The notes below the pieces were generated by a model. It had not been told where the DNA came from. It saw nothing but the letters and a program-made list of their open reading frames with translations, and did no database searches. Source: Colwellia psychrerythraea 34H (GTDB lineage Bacteria; Pseudomonadota; Gammaproteobacteria; Enterobacterales; Alteromonadaceae). From it: a stretch of 64,000 bases of DNA. A program made the position numbers and the translations under genes. The stretch lies in contig NC_003910.7 of the NCBI RefSeq assembly GCF_000012325.1, forward strand, positions 3,534,001 through 3,598,000, written 5' to 3'. This document shows, piece by piece, positions 28,424-38,527 of this stretch (the stretch's first letter is position 1; every line of letters begins with the position of its first letter).

Positions 28424-30064
28424 TTACCTTAACTCTCTGCGCAATAATTTACCTACACTCGATTTAGGAATCTCATCAATAAAGACCACATGTTTAGGTG
28501 CTTTATAAGCCGTTAAACCTTGGCGACAAAAGCTGATGACATCTTTCTCTGTAATTTTAGCATCTTCAGAGTCTTTATCAGTAACAACAAAAAGCTTAAC
28601 CGCTTCACCTGTTTTCTCATCATCAACGCCGATACAAGCAGATTCTAATATACCTGGCATTTTGGCCACTTCAGCTTCAATTTCATTTGGGTAAACATTG
28701 AAACCCGAAACATTAATCATATCTTTTATGCGATCGACAATATGGAAAAATCCATGTTCGTCTAACATGGCAACATCACCTGTTTTGAAATACCCATCAG
28801 GGGTCATACATTCAGTGGTTGCTGCAACATTATTCCAATAACCCGACATCACTTGCGGGCCTTTGGCACATAATTCACCTGACTGGCCTTGTTCAACACT
28901 ATTACCCATCACATCACGAATGGAAATATCAGTGTTAGGCACGGGTACACCGATACCAGGAACATCATCAGTATGATCTACACTACCAAAATTTAACGTT
29001 AAAATAGGTGAAGTTTCTGATAAACCATAACCTTCTTGCAGTTTAACCCCGGTAACTTGTCGCCATTTATCAGCCACTGCTTGCTGAACGGCTGCGCCGC
29101 CGCCAATACAAAGTTTCAATGAGGAGAAATCAACGTTTTCAAAGCCTGGCGTATGTAATAAGCCGTTATATAAGGTGTTAACGCCGGTAAACATAGTCGC
29201 TGGGGTATTTTTCCACACCTCAACAAAGCTCGGCATATCACGTGGATTGGTGACTAAAACATTTTTAGCGCCAAAGCTAAAATAACTAAGGGTATTCGCC
29301 ATCAAAGCAAAGATGTGGTACATCGGGATAGCGGTGATAACAATGTCATTGCCGTAATCAATATGCGCTTTAGCAAATTCTTTATATTGCAATATATTAG
29401 CGATTAAATTGCCATGACTCAGCATAGCCCCTTTAGATAAACCTGTGGTACCACCGGTATATTGCAAAAACAGTAAGTCATCTTGGCATAATGCTGGCTC
29501 ATTCAAACCCAGAGTTTTACCCTGCGCTAGCGCATCAGTAAAACTGATGGTATTAGTTAAACGTTCGTCTACCCCTGCACAAGGTAAACCTTTATTAACT
29601 AAGTCATCTAAATCGACAGTGATAATATTCTTAATACCCGTATTATCTAAAATCTCGGCTAACATTTGGGTTGACGGAGAGAAAATTATAATCGTATCAA
29701 CTTGCGCATCATTAAGTTGGTGTTCTAGCTCTCTTGGCGTGTACATAGGGTTAACATTAACTTGTACACCACCAACACGAATGATGCCCCACATGGCTAT
29801 CGGAAAACATAAGGTATTAGGACACATTAGTGCCACACGATCATTTTTGACGACGCTCAATTTATTTTGTAAATAAGCGGCAAAATCGCGTGATAATTCA
29901 TCTACTTGTTCAAAAGTAAGTTCCGCACCAAAATTACTGTAAGCAGTGTTCTTCTGATACTTTGCTGAGGTTTGTTGCAGTAAATCGGTTAAAGAAGAAT
30001 AACGGCTTAAGTCGACAGTATGTGCCACGTTTTCAGGATAATTGGTAAACCAAGATTTAGTCAT
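28424..30064 (-). CDS. fadD: Long-chain fatty acid-CoA ligase (FadD type)
   Basis: A 546-aa AMP-forming ligase that makes acyl-CoA from free fatty acids. The phosphate loop is YTGGTTGLSKGAMLSH, with EGYGLSETSP and GYFKTGDVAMLDEHGF downstream and the catalytic Lys in SSVGKLLRREL. The start has an AAGGA ribosome site. It is the distal gene of the leftward arm (YCF48, MMPL, ALDH, FadD), 268 nt after the aldehyde dehydrogenase, with repeat copy B in the gap. It would trap the acid made by that dehydrogenase as acyl-CoA. Confidence 0.9.
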   Translation of the reverse strand: MTKSWFTNYPENVAHTVDLSRYSSLTDLLQQTSAKYQKNTAYSNFGAELTFEQVDELSRDFAAYLQNKLSVVKNDRVALMCPNTLCFPIAMWGIIRVGGVQVNVNPMYTPRELEHQLNDAQVDTIIIFSPSTQMLAEILDNTGIKNIITVDLDDLVNKGLPCAGVDERLTNTISFTDALAQGKTLGLNEPALCQDDLLFLQYTGGTTGLSKGAMLSHGNLIANILQYKEFAKAHIDYGNDIVITAIPMYHIFALMANTLSYFSFGAKNVLVTNPRDMPSFVEVWKNTPATMFTGVNTLYNGLLHTPGFENVDFSSLKLCIGGGAAVQQAVADKWRQVTGVKLQEGYGLSETSPILTLNFGSVDHTDDVPGIGVPVPNTDISIRDVMGNSVEQGQSGELCAKGPQVMSGYWNNVAATTECMTPDGYFKTGDVAMLDEHGFFHIVDRIKDMINVSGFNVYPNEIEAEVAKMPGILESACIGVDDEKTGEAVKLFVVTDKDSEDAKITEKDVISFCRQGLTAYKAPKHVVFIDEIPKSSVGKLLRRELR

Positions 30065-30132
30065 GTGCTTTCCTTAAGTAACTAGCTTTGTTTAGAATAT
30101 AGTAGAACAAGCATCAAAACAAAACAGTAATA

Positions 30133-30292
30133 ATACCAACCAGACTAACTAAATGATCTTTTAAAATGGTCTAAATATCCAATAACATCGTTGCTTTCAA
30201 TCCCAATAGCCAGCTATTGCTCAATCAAGCGCCTTGCTCATGAAAATTTATCTTCATTAAAATTTGACCCCTTAATTAATCTCATTGGTATA
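30133..30292. repeat. 160-bp dispersed repeat, copy B
   Basis: It begins ATACCAACC and ends ATTGGTATA, a near-inverted terminal pair. It aligns along the full 160 bp with 9874-10033. It has no coding capacity and occupies the ALDH-fadD gap. Confidence 0.85.
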
Positions 30293-30332
30293 AATAGTAT
30301 AAATTGTTGTCGTTATTTTTATTGTTAAGTGA

Positions 30333-31748
30333 CTAACGAATAAATAACTTATAGACAAGTTGATGAATTTCTTTGCCAAACGGTGGGAACAATAAGGACC
30401 CCAAACTGATTCGTCCTCGTGAAAGTACCGCTTTACTATGCGAGAAGGTTTTGAAACCTTCACTGCCATGATATTGCCCCATGCCTGATGCACCAATACC
30501 ACCAAAAGGTAAATCGTCATTAATAACATGAAACGCAGCATCGTTAATACAAACGCCACCAGCATGGGTATTGAGTAAAACTTTCTGCTGAAATGCTTTA
30601 TTAAAACTACAAATATATAGGGCAAGCGGTCGAGGTTTACTGTTGATATAAGCAATTGTTTCATCAATTTTTTTATAACCAATTATTGGCATTAACGGAC
30701 CAAAAATCTCTTGCTGCATCACACTCATATCGTCAGTAACATTGGTTAGTATTGTTAACGGCATTTTTCTGGATGAGCCGTTACTACTGTCTGGGATTAA
30801 CGGAATGATATTGGCACCTTTCGCTTTGGCATCCGTTAACAAACTATCAATTCGCGCTTTCTGTGCATCGTTAATTATGCAGGTGCAATCAACATTATCC
30901 TGAGTATTGGGGTACATAGTTTGATAAGCACCTTTAAACGCTTGTGTTAGCTCAGCTACCTTATTCTCTGGACAAAAGAGGTAATCTGGCGCGACACACG
31001 TCTGCCCTGAGTTAAGAGTTTTCCCTAAAATCAATCGACTCACCGCGGTTTTTATATCAATGTCATCATCAATAATCGTCGGAGATTTACCGCCCAACTC
31101 TAACGTGACTGGCACTAAATTTTCAGCGGCGGCTTTCATCACCAATTTGCCGACACCCGTTGAGCCAGTAAAGAATAAGTGGTCAAAAGCAATACTTGAA
31201 AAGGCTGCAGCCATATCTGCTTCCCCGCATACAATCGCGACTTTTTTGTGTGGGAAATTATTAGCCACTAATTCAGCCAATAGGATATTAGTGTTAGGCG
31301 TATATTCGCTCATTTTTATCATAGCGGTATTACCCGCAGCTAAAGCGGTGGTCAATGGCCCAAAAGCAAGAAAAACAGGGTAATTCCATGGCGCGATAAT
31401 GCCAACCACACCTTTGGGTTGAAAAATAACTTCACCTTTTGCTGGTTGAAATAATATGCCGATATGTTTTTTTTCTGGCTTCATCCAACCTTTTAATTTC
31501 TTTATCGCATAGTTAATGCCCATCACAGTACTAAGGATATCGCCTAGCTTGGTATCATCAGCACTTCGGTGACCAAAATCTTGGCTCATCGCATCAATAA
31601 AGGCTTGCTGATTATCAATAAGAATTGCCTTCAATTTTGTTAAGTCACTAAGTCGATCTTGGTAACTTGGGTAAGTATTGTTAGCAAAGTGCTGTTTTTG
31701 TTGTAAAAAAGTGTCTGTCAATGCTTTTTGTGAGGTAATTTCAATCAT
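30333..31748 (-). CDS. Aldehyde dehydrogenase (coniferyl/long-chain aldehyde type)
   Basis: A 471-aa class-3-like NAD(P) aldehyde dehydrogenase. The active Cys lies in NSGQTCVAPDYL and the general-base Glu in VTLELGGKSPT; the FTGSTGVGKLVM cofactor segment is present. The C-terminal tail (LLFPPFGKEIHQLVYKLFI) is hydrophobic, as in membrane-associated fatty aldehyde dehydrogenases. Its ATG shares one base with the MMPL stop (TAATG). In context it should oxidise the aldehyde formed by the GMC oxidoreductase at 39998-41617. The coniferyl-aldehyde label is by family only. Confidence 0.87.
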   Translation of the reverse strand: MIEITSQKALTDTFLQQKQHFANNTYPSYQDRLSDLTKLKAILIDNQQAFIDAMSQDFGHRSADDTKLGDILSTVMGINYAIKKLKGWMKPEKKHIGILFQPAKGEVIFQPKGVVGIIAPWNYPVFLAFGPLTTALAAGNTAMIKMSEYTPNTNILLAELVANNFPHKKVAIVCGEADMAAAFSSIAFDHLFFTGSTGVGKLVMKAAAENLVPVTLELGGKSPTIIDDDIDIKTAVSRLILGKTLNSGQTCVAPDYLFCPENKVAELTQAFKGAYQTMYPNTQDNVDCTCIINDAQKARIDSLLTDAKAKGANIIPLIPDSSNGSSRKMPLTILTNVTDDMSVMQQEIFGPLMPIIGYKKIDETIAYINSKPRPLALYICSFNKAFQQKVLLNTHAGGVCINDAAFHVINDDLPFGGIGASGMGQYHGSEGFKTFSHSKAVLSRGRISLGSLLFPPFGKEIHQLVYKLFIR

Positions 31749-34111
31749 TATTTTTTTGTCCTATGAGAGCCAATATTAAGTAACCAAGCAATAGCTGGGA
31801 TAAGAGTAAGCGCACCCAACATGTTAAAAATAAACATAAAAGTGAGTAATATGCCCATGTCCGCTTGAAATTTTATCGGTGAAAATACCCAGGTGGCGAC
31901 ACCAATAGCTAAGGTTATGCCCGTGAAAGCAACGGCTTTACCGGTTTGATTTAACGCGTAGCGATAGGTCATGTACAAGGACTTTCCTTGCCCCAGAGCT
32001 TCTTTAACTTTACTGAAAATATAAATACCGTAATCAACCCCAATACCTACCCCTAAGGCAATAACCGGTAAGGTCGCTACTTTGACGCCAATGCCTAGTA
32101 TGCCCATTAAACCTTGACTCATAATGCTGGTTAAAATTAACGGCGTGATAATACATATAACGATGCGGCCACTTCTAAAGGTGATTAAACAAATAATAAT
32201 AACGATAGAGTAAACCCAAAGTAACATTTCGGTTTCTGCTTCTTCTATCACCATATTGGTCGCTGATTCTATGCCTGCATTACCTGCAGCCATCAAAAAT
32301 TCAATACCTTCAATTTGGTTTTCAGCATTAAATTTTTCCACTGCCTTTACCACGTTATCAAGGGTTTGCGCTTTATGATCATTGAGAAAAACGAGCACTG
32401 GCACCATAGAACAGTCTTTATTCATCAAACCTTGTGGTGTTTTAGACAAAGAAGCATTAGTCATTAATTGGTTACGGTTTAGTCCATACCACTTTAACGA
32501 ACCTTCATTCATGCCAAATAGACCAAACTTTGAAACATCAGCCACTGATTTAACCGCTTGAACGCCAGCAACGTTGCGTAGTTGCCATTGGAATTGATCG
32601 ACCCAAACCAAGGTTTGATATTGCGCACACTGTTCAACATCCGTTTTGACCATGATGACAAATAAGTCAGTACTGGTACTGTAATTATCAACGATATAGG
32701 CGTTATCTAAGTTATAACGAGAGTCAGGTCTTAGCTCTGGCGCACCAGCATCTAAGTCACCAATTTTCATCGATTGTGAAAAATACAAACCAAGAATTAA
32801 ACAGCATATGCCAACAGCTAACGCTATTTTTGCCAGTGGTGGTTTAGCGAAGTTTTTAAACAAACTTTCTACAATGCCTGTTTTGTGGGCCGACTGTCGT
32901 GCGTATTTTAGGCCTGCAGGAGAAACGCCGATATAGCTCATTAAAATGGGTAAGGCGATTAAATTAGTCACAATAATAATGGCAACACCAATACTGGCAG
33001 CGATGGCTAATTCTCGAATGACCGCGATATCTATGATCATCAAGGTAGTAAAGCCGATAGCATCACTGACTAATGCTGTTATACCCGCAATATACAATGA
33101 ACGGAAAGCCAGCTTGGCCGAATCAATATTACTTGCGCCAGTAACACTATGGTGAATGATGGAATTAATAATCTGTACGCCATGACTGACGCCAATAGCA
33201 AAGACTAAAAAGGGTACCAACATAGAATAAGGGTTAATGCCAAAACCTAGTAAGTTTAGAATACCTAATTGACAAAACACGGCAAAAATTGAAAACACTA
33301 AGACGGATATTGTGCTGCGTAAGCAGCGAGAATACAGCCAAAGTAAAACAAAGGTAATTAGAACGGCTAAGCCAAAAAAAGCAACAACTTGTAAAGCGCC
33401 GTCAATTAAATCACCAACAACTTTTGCAAAGCCAACTATACGTATAGTGACGTTTTTACTGCTATATTTATCCCTAATTTTCTCTTCTAATACGGTCGAT
33501 AATGCTCGGTAGTCGAGCGGTAAACCTGTTTCAGGGTTGATGTCTTGCAGTGGCGCGATAATAATAGCGGATTGAAAGTTGTTAGCGACCAGTACGCCAA
33601 TTTGTCCTGACTTAAATACATTTGCTTTAACCCGTTCAATCATTTCTGCTGAGCCATCGTAGCCGTCAGGAATAACAGCGCCACCAACAAAACCTTCTTC
33701 AGTGACTTCTTGCCAGCGAACATTGGGTGTCCATAATGATTTTAAACCATCACGATTTATGCCAGAGATAAAAAAAACTTCATCGGTGACTTCTTTTAAC
33801 GTTTGTTGAAAATCAGCATTGAAAATATCACTATCTTTATTATCGTCATTGGTATTTTCCACCACAATACGTATAACGTTACCTAAATCAGCAAGTTCTT
33901 TTTTGTAGGTTAGAAAGTTTGTCACATAGGTGTGAGAACCCGGGATCATTTTAGTGAAGCTAGCTTCAGGTTTAACCTTAACGGCTTGAATAGTTAACAA
34001 AGCGATACAGGTAACTATTATGGTCATCATCAAGGCGCGATGTTTAAAAACGAAGTTTTCTATTATTTGTTCTAATGCACTTGGTGAGTGTGAATTTTTT
34101 TTAGTCGACAT
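31748..34111 (-). CDS. MMPL/RND-superfamily transporter
   Basis: A 787-aa inner-membrane transporter of the MMPL/HpnN-like RND group, with two repeats of one plus five membrane segments and two periplasmic loops. The family segments FAIGVSHGVQIINS and ALGVGIGVDYGIYIF are clear. The start is the ATG at 34111 with GAGGAA 7 nt upstream; the frame extends 18 codons further, into the YCF48 gene. Relatives move hydrophobic molecules (lipids, hopanoids, sterols) across the envelope. It is 4 nt from the YCF48 stop and one base into the ALDH start, forming a tight operon. Confidence 0.87.
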   Translation of the reverse strand: MSTKKNSHSPSALEQIIENFVFKHRALMMTIIVTCIALLTIQAVKVKPEASFTKMIPGSHTYVTNFLTYKKELADLGNVIRIVVENTNDDNKDSDIFNADFQQTLKEVTDEVFFISGINRDGLKSLWTPNVRWQEVTEEGFVGGAVIPDGYDGSAEMIERVKANVFKSGQIGVLVANNFQSAIIIAPLQDINPETGLPLDYRALSTVLEEKIRDKYSSKNVTIRIVGFAKVVGDLIDGALQVVAFFGLAVLITFVLLWLYSRCLRSTISVLVFSIFAVFCQLGILNLLGFGINPYSMLVPFLVFAIGVSHGVQIINSIIHHSVTGASNIDSAKLAFRSLYIAGITALVSDAIGFTTLMIIDIAVIRELAIAASIGVAIIIVTNLIALPILMSYIGVSPAGLKYARQSAHKTGIVESLFKNFAKPPLAKIALAVGICCLILGLYFSQSMKIGDLDAGAPELRPDSRYNLDNAYIVDNYSTSTDLFVIMVKTDVEQCAQYQTLVWVDQFQWQLRNVAGVQAVKSVADVSKFGLFGMNEGSLKWYGLNRNQLMTNASLSKTPQGLMNKDCSMVPVLVFLNDHKAQTLDNVVKAVEKFNAENQIEGIEFLMAAGNAGIESATNMVIEEAETEMLLWVYSIVIIICLITFRSGRIVICIITPLILTSIMSQGLMGILGIGVKVATLPVIALGVGIGVDYGIYIFSKVKEALGQGKSLYMTYRYALNQTGKAVAFTGITLAIGVATWVFSPIKFQADMGILLTFMFIFNMLGALTLIPAIAWLLNIGSHRTKK

Positions 34112-34115
34112 AAGT

Positions 34116-35309
34116 TTATTCCTCTGCCTCAATCGGCCATTGTGAAATACCGAATTGGCCAGCAAGAATTAACGAATTGTCTTTAACTAACACACTCGAC
34201 AATGCCGCGCCTGAAGGATGCTTTTTAATCGTCAATGTTGATAAGTTTTCAGGATAAAAACTAACAATAACGCCACCATGACCAACCAAGTACACCTTGC
34301 CTTGCTTAGAGAAATTTCCGCCGAGCAAACTAGTGCTACGTGGTAATTTTATATGCTGCCAATTCCCTCCTCCATCAAGGGAAACCATGATGTTTCCTTG
34401 TAAACCAAACGCGACCAATTGGGTTTTATTTTTAGTTGAATTGATATCATCAGTGGAAATAGTATGAGTTTTGACTGTGTTGGCGAGAATGCCGAATAAA
34501 CTGCCCGAATAAGGTAATGTCATGACCGACCATGTTTGGCCAACATCAGTAGAATGAAAGCCCATACCGTTTTCACCCACAATATAGAGCTGGTCATCTG
34601 CTGTAGCTATAACCGTATTAAGGTGAAATCTATCGGGGTTATCAAGGTGATTACTCACTAACTGCCACGTCTCACCTTTGTCTTTACTGCTGAGTAAAAT
34701 ACCGTAGGCACCGCTAGCAAATAAGGTATCATTCGACGTGCTAGTAACTGATAACAGTGGTTTATTTGGTCCGGATTTTAATTCTAATTGGTTATCTTCA
34801 ATAGCAAAGGTTAAATCATCAAGTTGATAGGTTAATTCTTCTAATTCATCTTCATCCTGAGTTTGCAATATGACTTGCTCTAAAGATTGATATTGCTGTT
34901 TCAATTGCGCTATTTGGAATTGTGTTATCTCTTTCCCCGTAAATACTTTGCGCCATGTCGTGCTATTACTATCAACTTTAAGAATGACACCATCATGGCC
35001 AACCGCAACTTTGCTACCATCAGACAGTATAGTTACATCGGTTATAGCAACGCTGACAGGCGATTGTAGCTGCTGCCAGTTATCATCATTTTGCCAATTG
35101 ATAATATGTCCACGTTCGCCGACCACGAGAATAGCGTCATTATTTGGCGTCATCGCCATCAGTACACTTTTAATGGCTAATGCACTGTTGGTCGCAGGTA
35201 ATTCCAGTAAATCAGAAGAGCTATTTGCCTGAGCGACAGTAAAGAATGAACCAAGCAAAGTAATAAAAAATAAGCTATTCATACCACAGTCGATATAGGG
35301 TATACGCAT
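34116..35309 (-). CDS. YCF48-like BNR/beta-propeller periplasmic protein
   Basis: A 397-aa secreted protein. The signal peptide ends near VAQA, and the mature part has repeated Asp-box/BNR blades (SKDKGETWQLVSN, STDVGQTWSVM, SLDGGGNWQHI) interrupted by an acidic coiled segment around 145-180. YCF48-like proteins commonly sit next to MMPL transporters with DUF1302/DUF1329 genes and are presumed periplasmic partners. A second possible start is the ATG at 35282. Precise role is unknown. Confidence 0.8.
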   Translation of the reverse strand: MRIPYIDCGMNSLFFITLLGSFFTVAQANSSSDLLELPATNSALAIKSVLMAMTPNNDAILVVGERGHIINWQNDDNWQQLQSPVSVAITDVTILSDGSKVAVGHDGVILKVDSNSTTWRKVFTGKEITQFQIAQLKQQYQSLEQVILQTQDEDELEELTYQLDDLTFAIEDNQLELKSGPNKPLLSVTSTSNDTLFASGAYGILLSSKDKGETWQLVSNHLDNPDRFHLNTVIATADDQLYIVGENGMGFHSTDVGQTWSVMTLPYSGSLFGILANTVKTHTISTDDINSTKNKTQLVAFGLQGNIMVSLDGGGNWQHIKLPRSTSLLGGNFSKQGKVYLVGHGGVIVSFYPENLSTLTIKKHPSGAALSSVLVKDNSLILAGQFGISQWPIEAEE

Positions 35310-35449
35310 AGAAAACCTAATAAGTAAAAAATTTATACTTATTAGTATTGATGAATAAAGTTAACTTGAGAGGTGTTAAACGTGCCAAATGATTATCTTT
35401 GCAACACAGCTAATCTTTGAGGTCGTTTTAAGTAGAACTGTTCGAAAGG

Positions 35450-36475
35450 TTAGGTTTTTTTGCTTTGTCGGTATTCACCAGGTGTTTGATTTGTCCAACG
35501 TTTAAAAGCACGGTTAAAGTTGCCTACGCTCGAAAAACCAACCAAATAGCCAATTTCACTCAAACTTAAATGTTGTTGCACAATGTAATCCATTGCTAAT
35601 TTTTTACGGGTACTTTCTAATATTTCTTTGTAACTTGTGCCTTGCTCTTGTAGTTTTCGTTGTAAATTACGCAAACTCATTCCTAGGTCTTCAGCTATAA
35701 CTATTTGTGAAGGAGCACCTAACGGCAATAAATCAAAGATTTTATTTTTGATGACATGGCTTAAATCATTTTTATCAATTCTTGCCATGAATTCATCAAG
35801 CATTTTTTCGTGACTATGCGTAATTAAAGGGTTGCCACACATTAGCTTTTCTTGTGCTTGCTCAAAATTAAAAATAATAGCGTTTTTATCGCTATTAAAT
35901 TCTATGTCACAATTGAAAAACTCTTCGAGGTAAGTCACATCATGAGCAGGTTTTTGATAAGCAAAACAAATTTTTTCAGGTGAGAAATCTAAAGTAACCA
36001 ACTCTCTAGCAAAACGGATAATGGTCGCTAAAAAGGTTTCGACTGTTGCAAGTGATAATACGGGACGATTAGTTCCCTCATAAGTAAAAATATTCATTTC
36101 AAAAACTAATTGGTTATTACTCTCGTAGGTAACTAATTGGCAAGTATTTGAAACTACACGTTTATAATGAGCTATTCTGTCTAGAGCATCTTGCAATGTG
36201 TTAGAAGACATCATGGCGTAACCAAGCGCATGAAACATACCGGGATGGAATTGTTCCGCAATTAAAATAGAAAAATCATGTCGTCCTAATTTCTTATTAC
36301 AATACTCTATTAAGTTATAAAACTTTTCGGCAGCAATACGAGATTCTTGGTCTGTCATAACATCTTGAGAAATATTACATTCTTTAAGTGCCGTTGTAAG
36401 ATCAATCTGGTGAGCTTCCATTGCCCTTGAAATCGGGATCATCCAGCCAATCAACGTTGAATAATAATCTTGCAC
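35450..36475 (-). CDS. AraC-family regulator with Arabinose_bd-type N-domain
   Basis: A ~341-aa regulator. The C-terminal AraC double helix-turn-helix (GMSLRNLQRKLQEQGTSYKE, GFSSVGNFNRAFKRWTNQTP) follows an OruR/GadR-like N-terminal effector domain. The frame is open to an ATG at 36544, but that codon has no ribosome site. A GTG at 36475 has AGGA six nt upstream and fits the family N-terminus (DYYSTLIGWM), so it is preferred. It sits between two oppositely transcribed arms of the lipid/alcohol locus and probably controls both. Confidence 0.83.
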   Translation of the reverse strand: MQDYYSTLIGWMIPISRAMEAHQIDLTTALKECNISQDVMTDQESRIAAEKFYNLIEYCNKKLGRHDFSILIAEQFHPGMFHALGYAMMSSNTLQDALDRIAHYKRVVSNTCQLVTYESNNQLVFEMNIFTYEGTNRPVLSLATVETFLATIIRFARELVTLDFSPEKICFAYQKPAHDVTYLEEFFNCDIEFNSDKNAIIFNFEQAQEKLMCGNPLITHSHEKMLDEFMARIDKNDLSHVIKNKIFDLLPLGAPSQIVIAEDLGMSLRNLQRKLQEQGTSYKEILESTRKKLAMDYIVQQHLSLSEIGYLVGFSSVGNFNRAFKRWTNQTPGEYRQSKKT

Positions 36476-36572
36476 TGCGTTTCCTATAATTGGGGACCTA
36501 TCTATATTACGGGGTTTGCACGAAATGACAACAGGTTGGCACATTTAGCGAAATATTAAACTGTTCATTGTC

Positions 36573-36599
36573 GTAATGTAATGATGAAACGAACATTAC
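36573..36599. promoter_or_regulatory. Inverted repeat in the araC/DUF1302 divergent promoter
   Basis: Arms GTAATGT and ACATTAC are separated by 13 nt, with centres 20 bp apart, about two helical turns. It is a candidate operator for the adjacent AraC-type regulator. Confidence 0.45.
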
Positions 36600-36634
36600 A
36601 ATAAGTATTATAACGATAATAATAGGCGAATAAT

Positions 36635-38497
36635 ATGCTAAATAATAATCACAAAATCAAACCATTAGCTCTGGTTGTCGCTATGGCGCTTAGTGCGTCA
36701 TCAGCGCACGCTGTAGACTTTAATTTTGGTGAAGACGATGACATTTTATTGCAAATAAATTCTCAATTGGATATTGGTTCAAGCTGGCGACTAGGCGATG
36801 CTGACCCACGATTTATTGGTAAAACTAACGGTGGAACTGGCGCTACAAGTACCACAGATGATGGCAACTTGAACTACTCAAAACATGATGCCTACTCACA
36901 AATAATTAAAGGTGTGCATGATATTCAATTAAGCAAAGGCGATTTTGGTGCTTTTGTGCGCTTTAAATATTGGTATGACTATGCACTCAAAGAAGGTGAT
37001 GTGAACCATGGTAACTCAGGTAATGGTTATGTCCCGAATACGCCATTAAGCGATGATGGATTTGAAAATAATACTAAATTTTCTGGCGCCACCTTATTAG
37101 ATGCCTACGTTTATGCTTCGTTTGATTTAGCAGATACTCCAGTAGACATACGCCTAGGTAGACAAGTGGTTAGTTGGGGCGAAAGTACATTTATTCAGGG
37201 TGGCATGAATTCGTCGAACCCTTTTGATGTCGCAGCCTTAAGACGCCCTGGTGCAGATTTAAAAGAAGGTATTTTACCTGTTGGCATGCTCTACGGTAAC
37301 GTCGGTCTCACTGAAAACCTAAGTGTTGAAGCTTTTTATCAATACGAGTGGGAGAAAACTCAAATTGACGGTTGTGGTACTTATTTTTCTGGGGCTGATT
37401 TTGCAGCAACTGGCTGTAATTATGTTTCTGTTGGTCCTTTAGGCGATCAAGCTGGATTGGCTGCAGGTTTTGCCGCTGAGCGAATAGCGGATGTTGAGCC
37501 TGATGACGGCGGTCAATATGGTTTAGCCGCGCGTTATTATGCTGAAGAATTAAATGATACCGAGTTTGGAATATACTACATGAATATTCATTCTCGCCTA
37601 CCACTGATTAACACAGTACGTACTAATATCCCGCCGACTTATGCTGCAATTACCGGTGATGATATTGCTAACTCACCCGTTTTTGTACCAGAAGCATTGG
37701 ATCCAACAGGTGGCGCTTTCGCCGCACAAAATCCAGGTTATGACATTGAATTTCCAGAAGACTTAAAGTTTTACGGCGTTAGCTTTGCTACCAATGTTGG
37801 TGGTGTAGCACTATCAGGTGAAGCCTCTTATAAACCTGATACTCCGGTACAGATCAGCGGACCAGAATTACTCAACGGTACCTTATCTGAAGCGCCATTC
37901 TTACGCTTTACCCCAAGAGTTACCGCAGTTGGTTATGGTGAAGAGGTGAAAGGTTGGGACGAGTTTGATGTAACCCAATTGCAGATGACTGCGATTCAAT
38001 TTTTTGAAAACACCATGGGAGCTTCACGAGTCACAGTTATTGCCGAAGTGGGCATGATTTTAACTGATGGCGTTGAAGACTCTGATCAACATTACGGTAG
38101 AAACTCAGTCTTTGGATTGGGGGATTTTGATGCTGGTGGCGGCTTAAATTGTAGCAACCTTGTCAATGCAGGCGCGTTATCAGGCGATTGTCGCACTGAT
38201 GGTTTTGTTACTGATAGTGCATGGGGTTATCGCATGCGGGCTGTTTGGCAATATTCTGATGTATTTGCCGGCGTATCGTTAAAGCCAACACTTTCTTGGG
38301 CACATGATGTTAATGGTTACTCGCCAGATCCAGCCCAACAATTTCATGAAGGGCGGAAGAATCTAGGTTTTTCTTTAGAAGCGGCCTATCAGCAAAAATA
38401 TACCGTCACCGTAGGCTACAACAACTATTCAGGTGGTAGTCATAATATTTTAGAAGATAAAGACCTAGTATCGCTGTCATTTGGCCTTTCATATTAA
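36635..38497 (+). CDS. DUF1302 outer-membrane protein
   Basis: A 620-aa exported protein with signal peptide ending SSAHA. The segments LQINSQLDIGSSWRLGDAD, RLGRQVVSWGESTFIQGG and PSWAHD-like C-terminal strands (LKPTLSWAHDVNGYSPDP) define DUF1302, predicted to be a beta-barrel in the outer membrane. It is almost always followed by a DUF1329 gene, as here (30-nt gap). The pair is linked to hydrophobic-substrate handling (alkanes, sterols, long-chain alcohols) and to MMPL/YCF48 genes. The exact function is not established. Confidence 0.85.
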   Translation: MLNNNHKIKPLALVVAMALSASSAHAVDFNFGEDDDILLQINSQLDIGSSWRLGDADPRFIGKTNGGTGATSTTDDGNLNYSKHDAYSQIIKGVHDIQLSKGDFGAFVRFKYWYDYALKEGDVNHGNSGNGYVPNTPLSDDGFENNTKFSGATLLDAYVYASFDLADTPVDIRLGRQVVSWGESTFIQGGMNSSNPFDVAALRRPGADLKEGILPVGMLYGNVGLTENLSVEAFYQYEWEKTQIDGCGTYFSGADFAATGCNYVSVGPLGDQAGLAAGFAAERIADVEPDDGGQYGLAARYYAEELNDTEFGIYYMNIHSRLPLINTVRTNIPPTYAAITGDDIANSPVFVPEALDPTGGAFAAQNPGYDIEFPEDLKFYGVSFATNVGGVALSGEASYKPDTPVQISGPELLNGTLSEAPFLRFTPRVTAVGYGEEVKGWDEFDVTQLQMTAIQFFENTMGASRVTVIAEVGMILTDGVEDSDQHYGRNSVFGLGDFDAGGGLNCSNLVNAGALSGDCRTDGFVTDSAWGYRMRAVWQYSDVFAGVSLKPTLSWAHDVNGYSPDPAQQFHEGRKNLGFSLEAAYQQKYTVTVGYNNYSGGSHNILEDKDLVSLSFGLSY

Positions 38498-38527
38498 TTA
38501 TAGTGCAAAAACATTAAGAGAATCATC

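Noticed and set aside
29445..29876. 143-aa plus-strand frame inside fadD
   Set aside because: No ribosome site or family features; antisense to conserved FadD motifs.
30272..30682. 136-aa minus-strand frame overlapping the aldehyde dehydrogenase end
   Set aside because: Different frame over conserved ALDH sequence and into repeat-flanking DNA; no recognisable domain.
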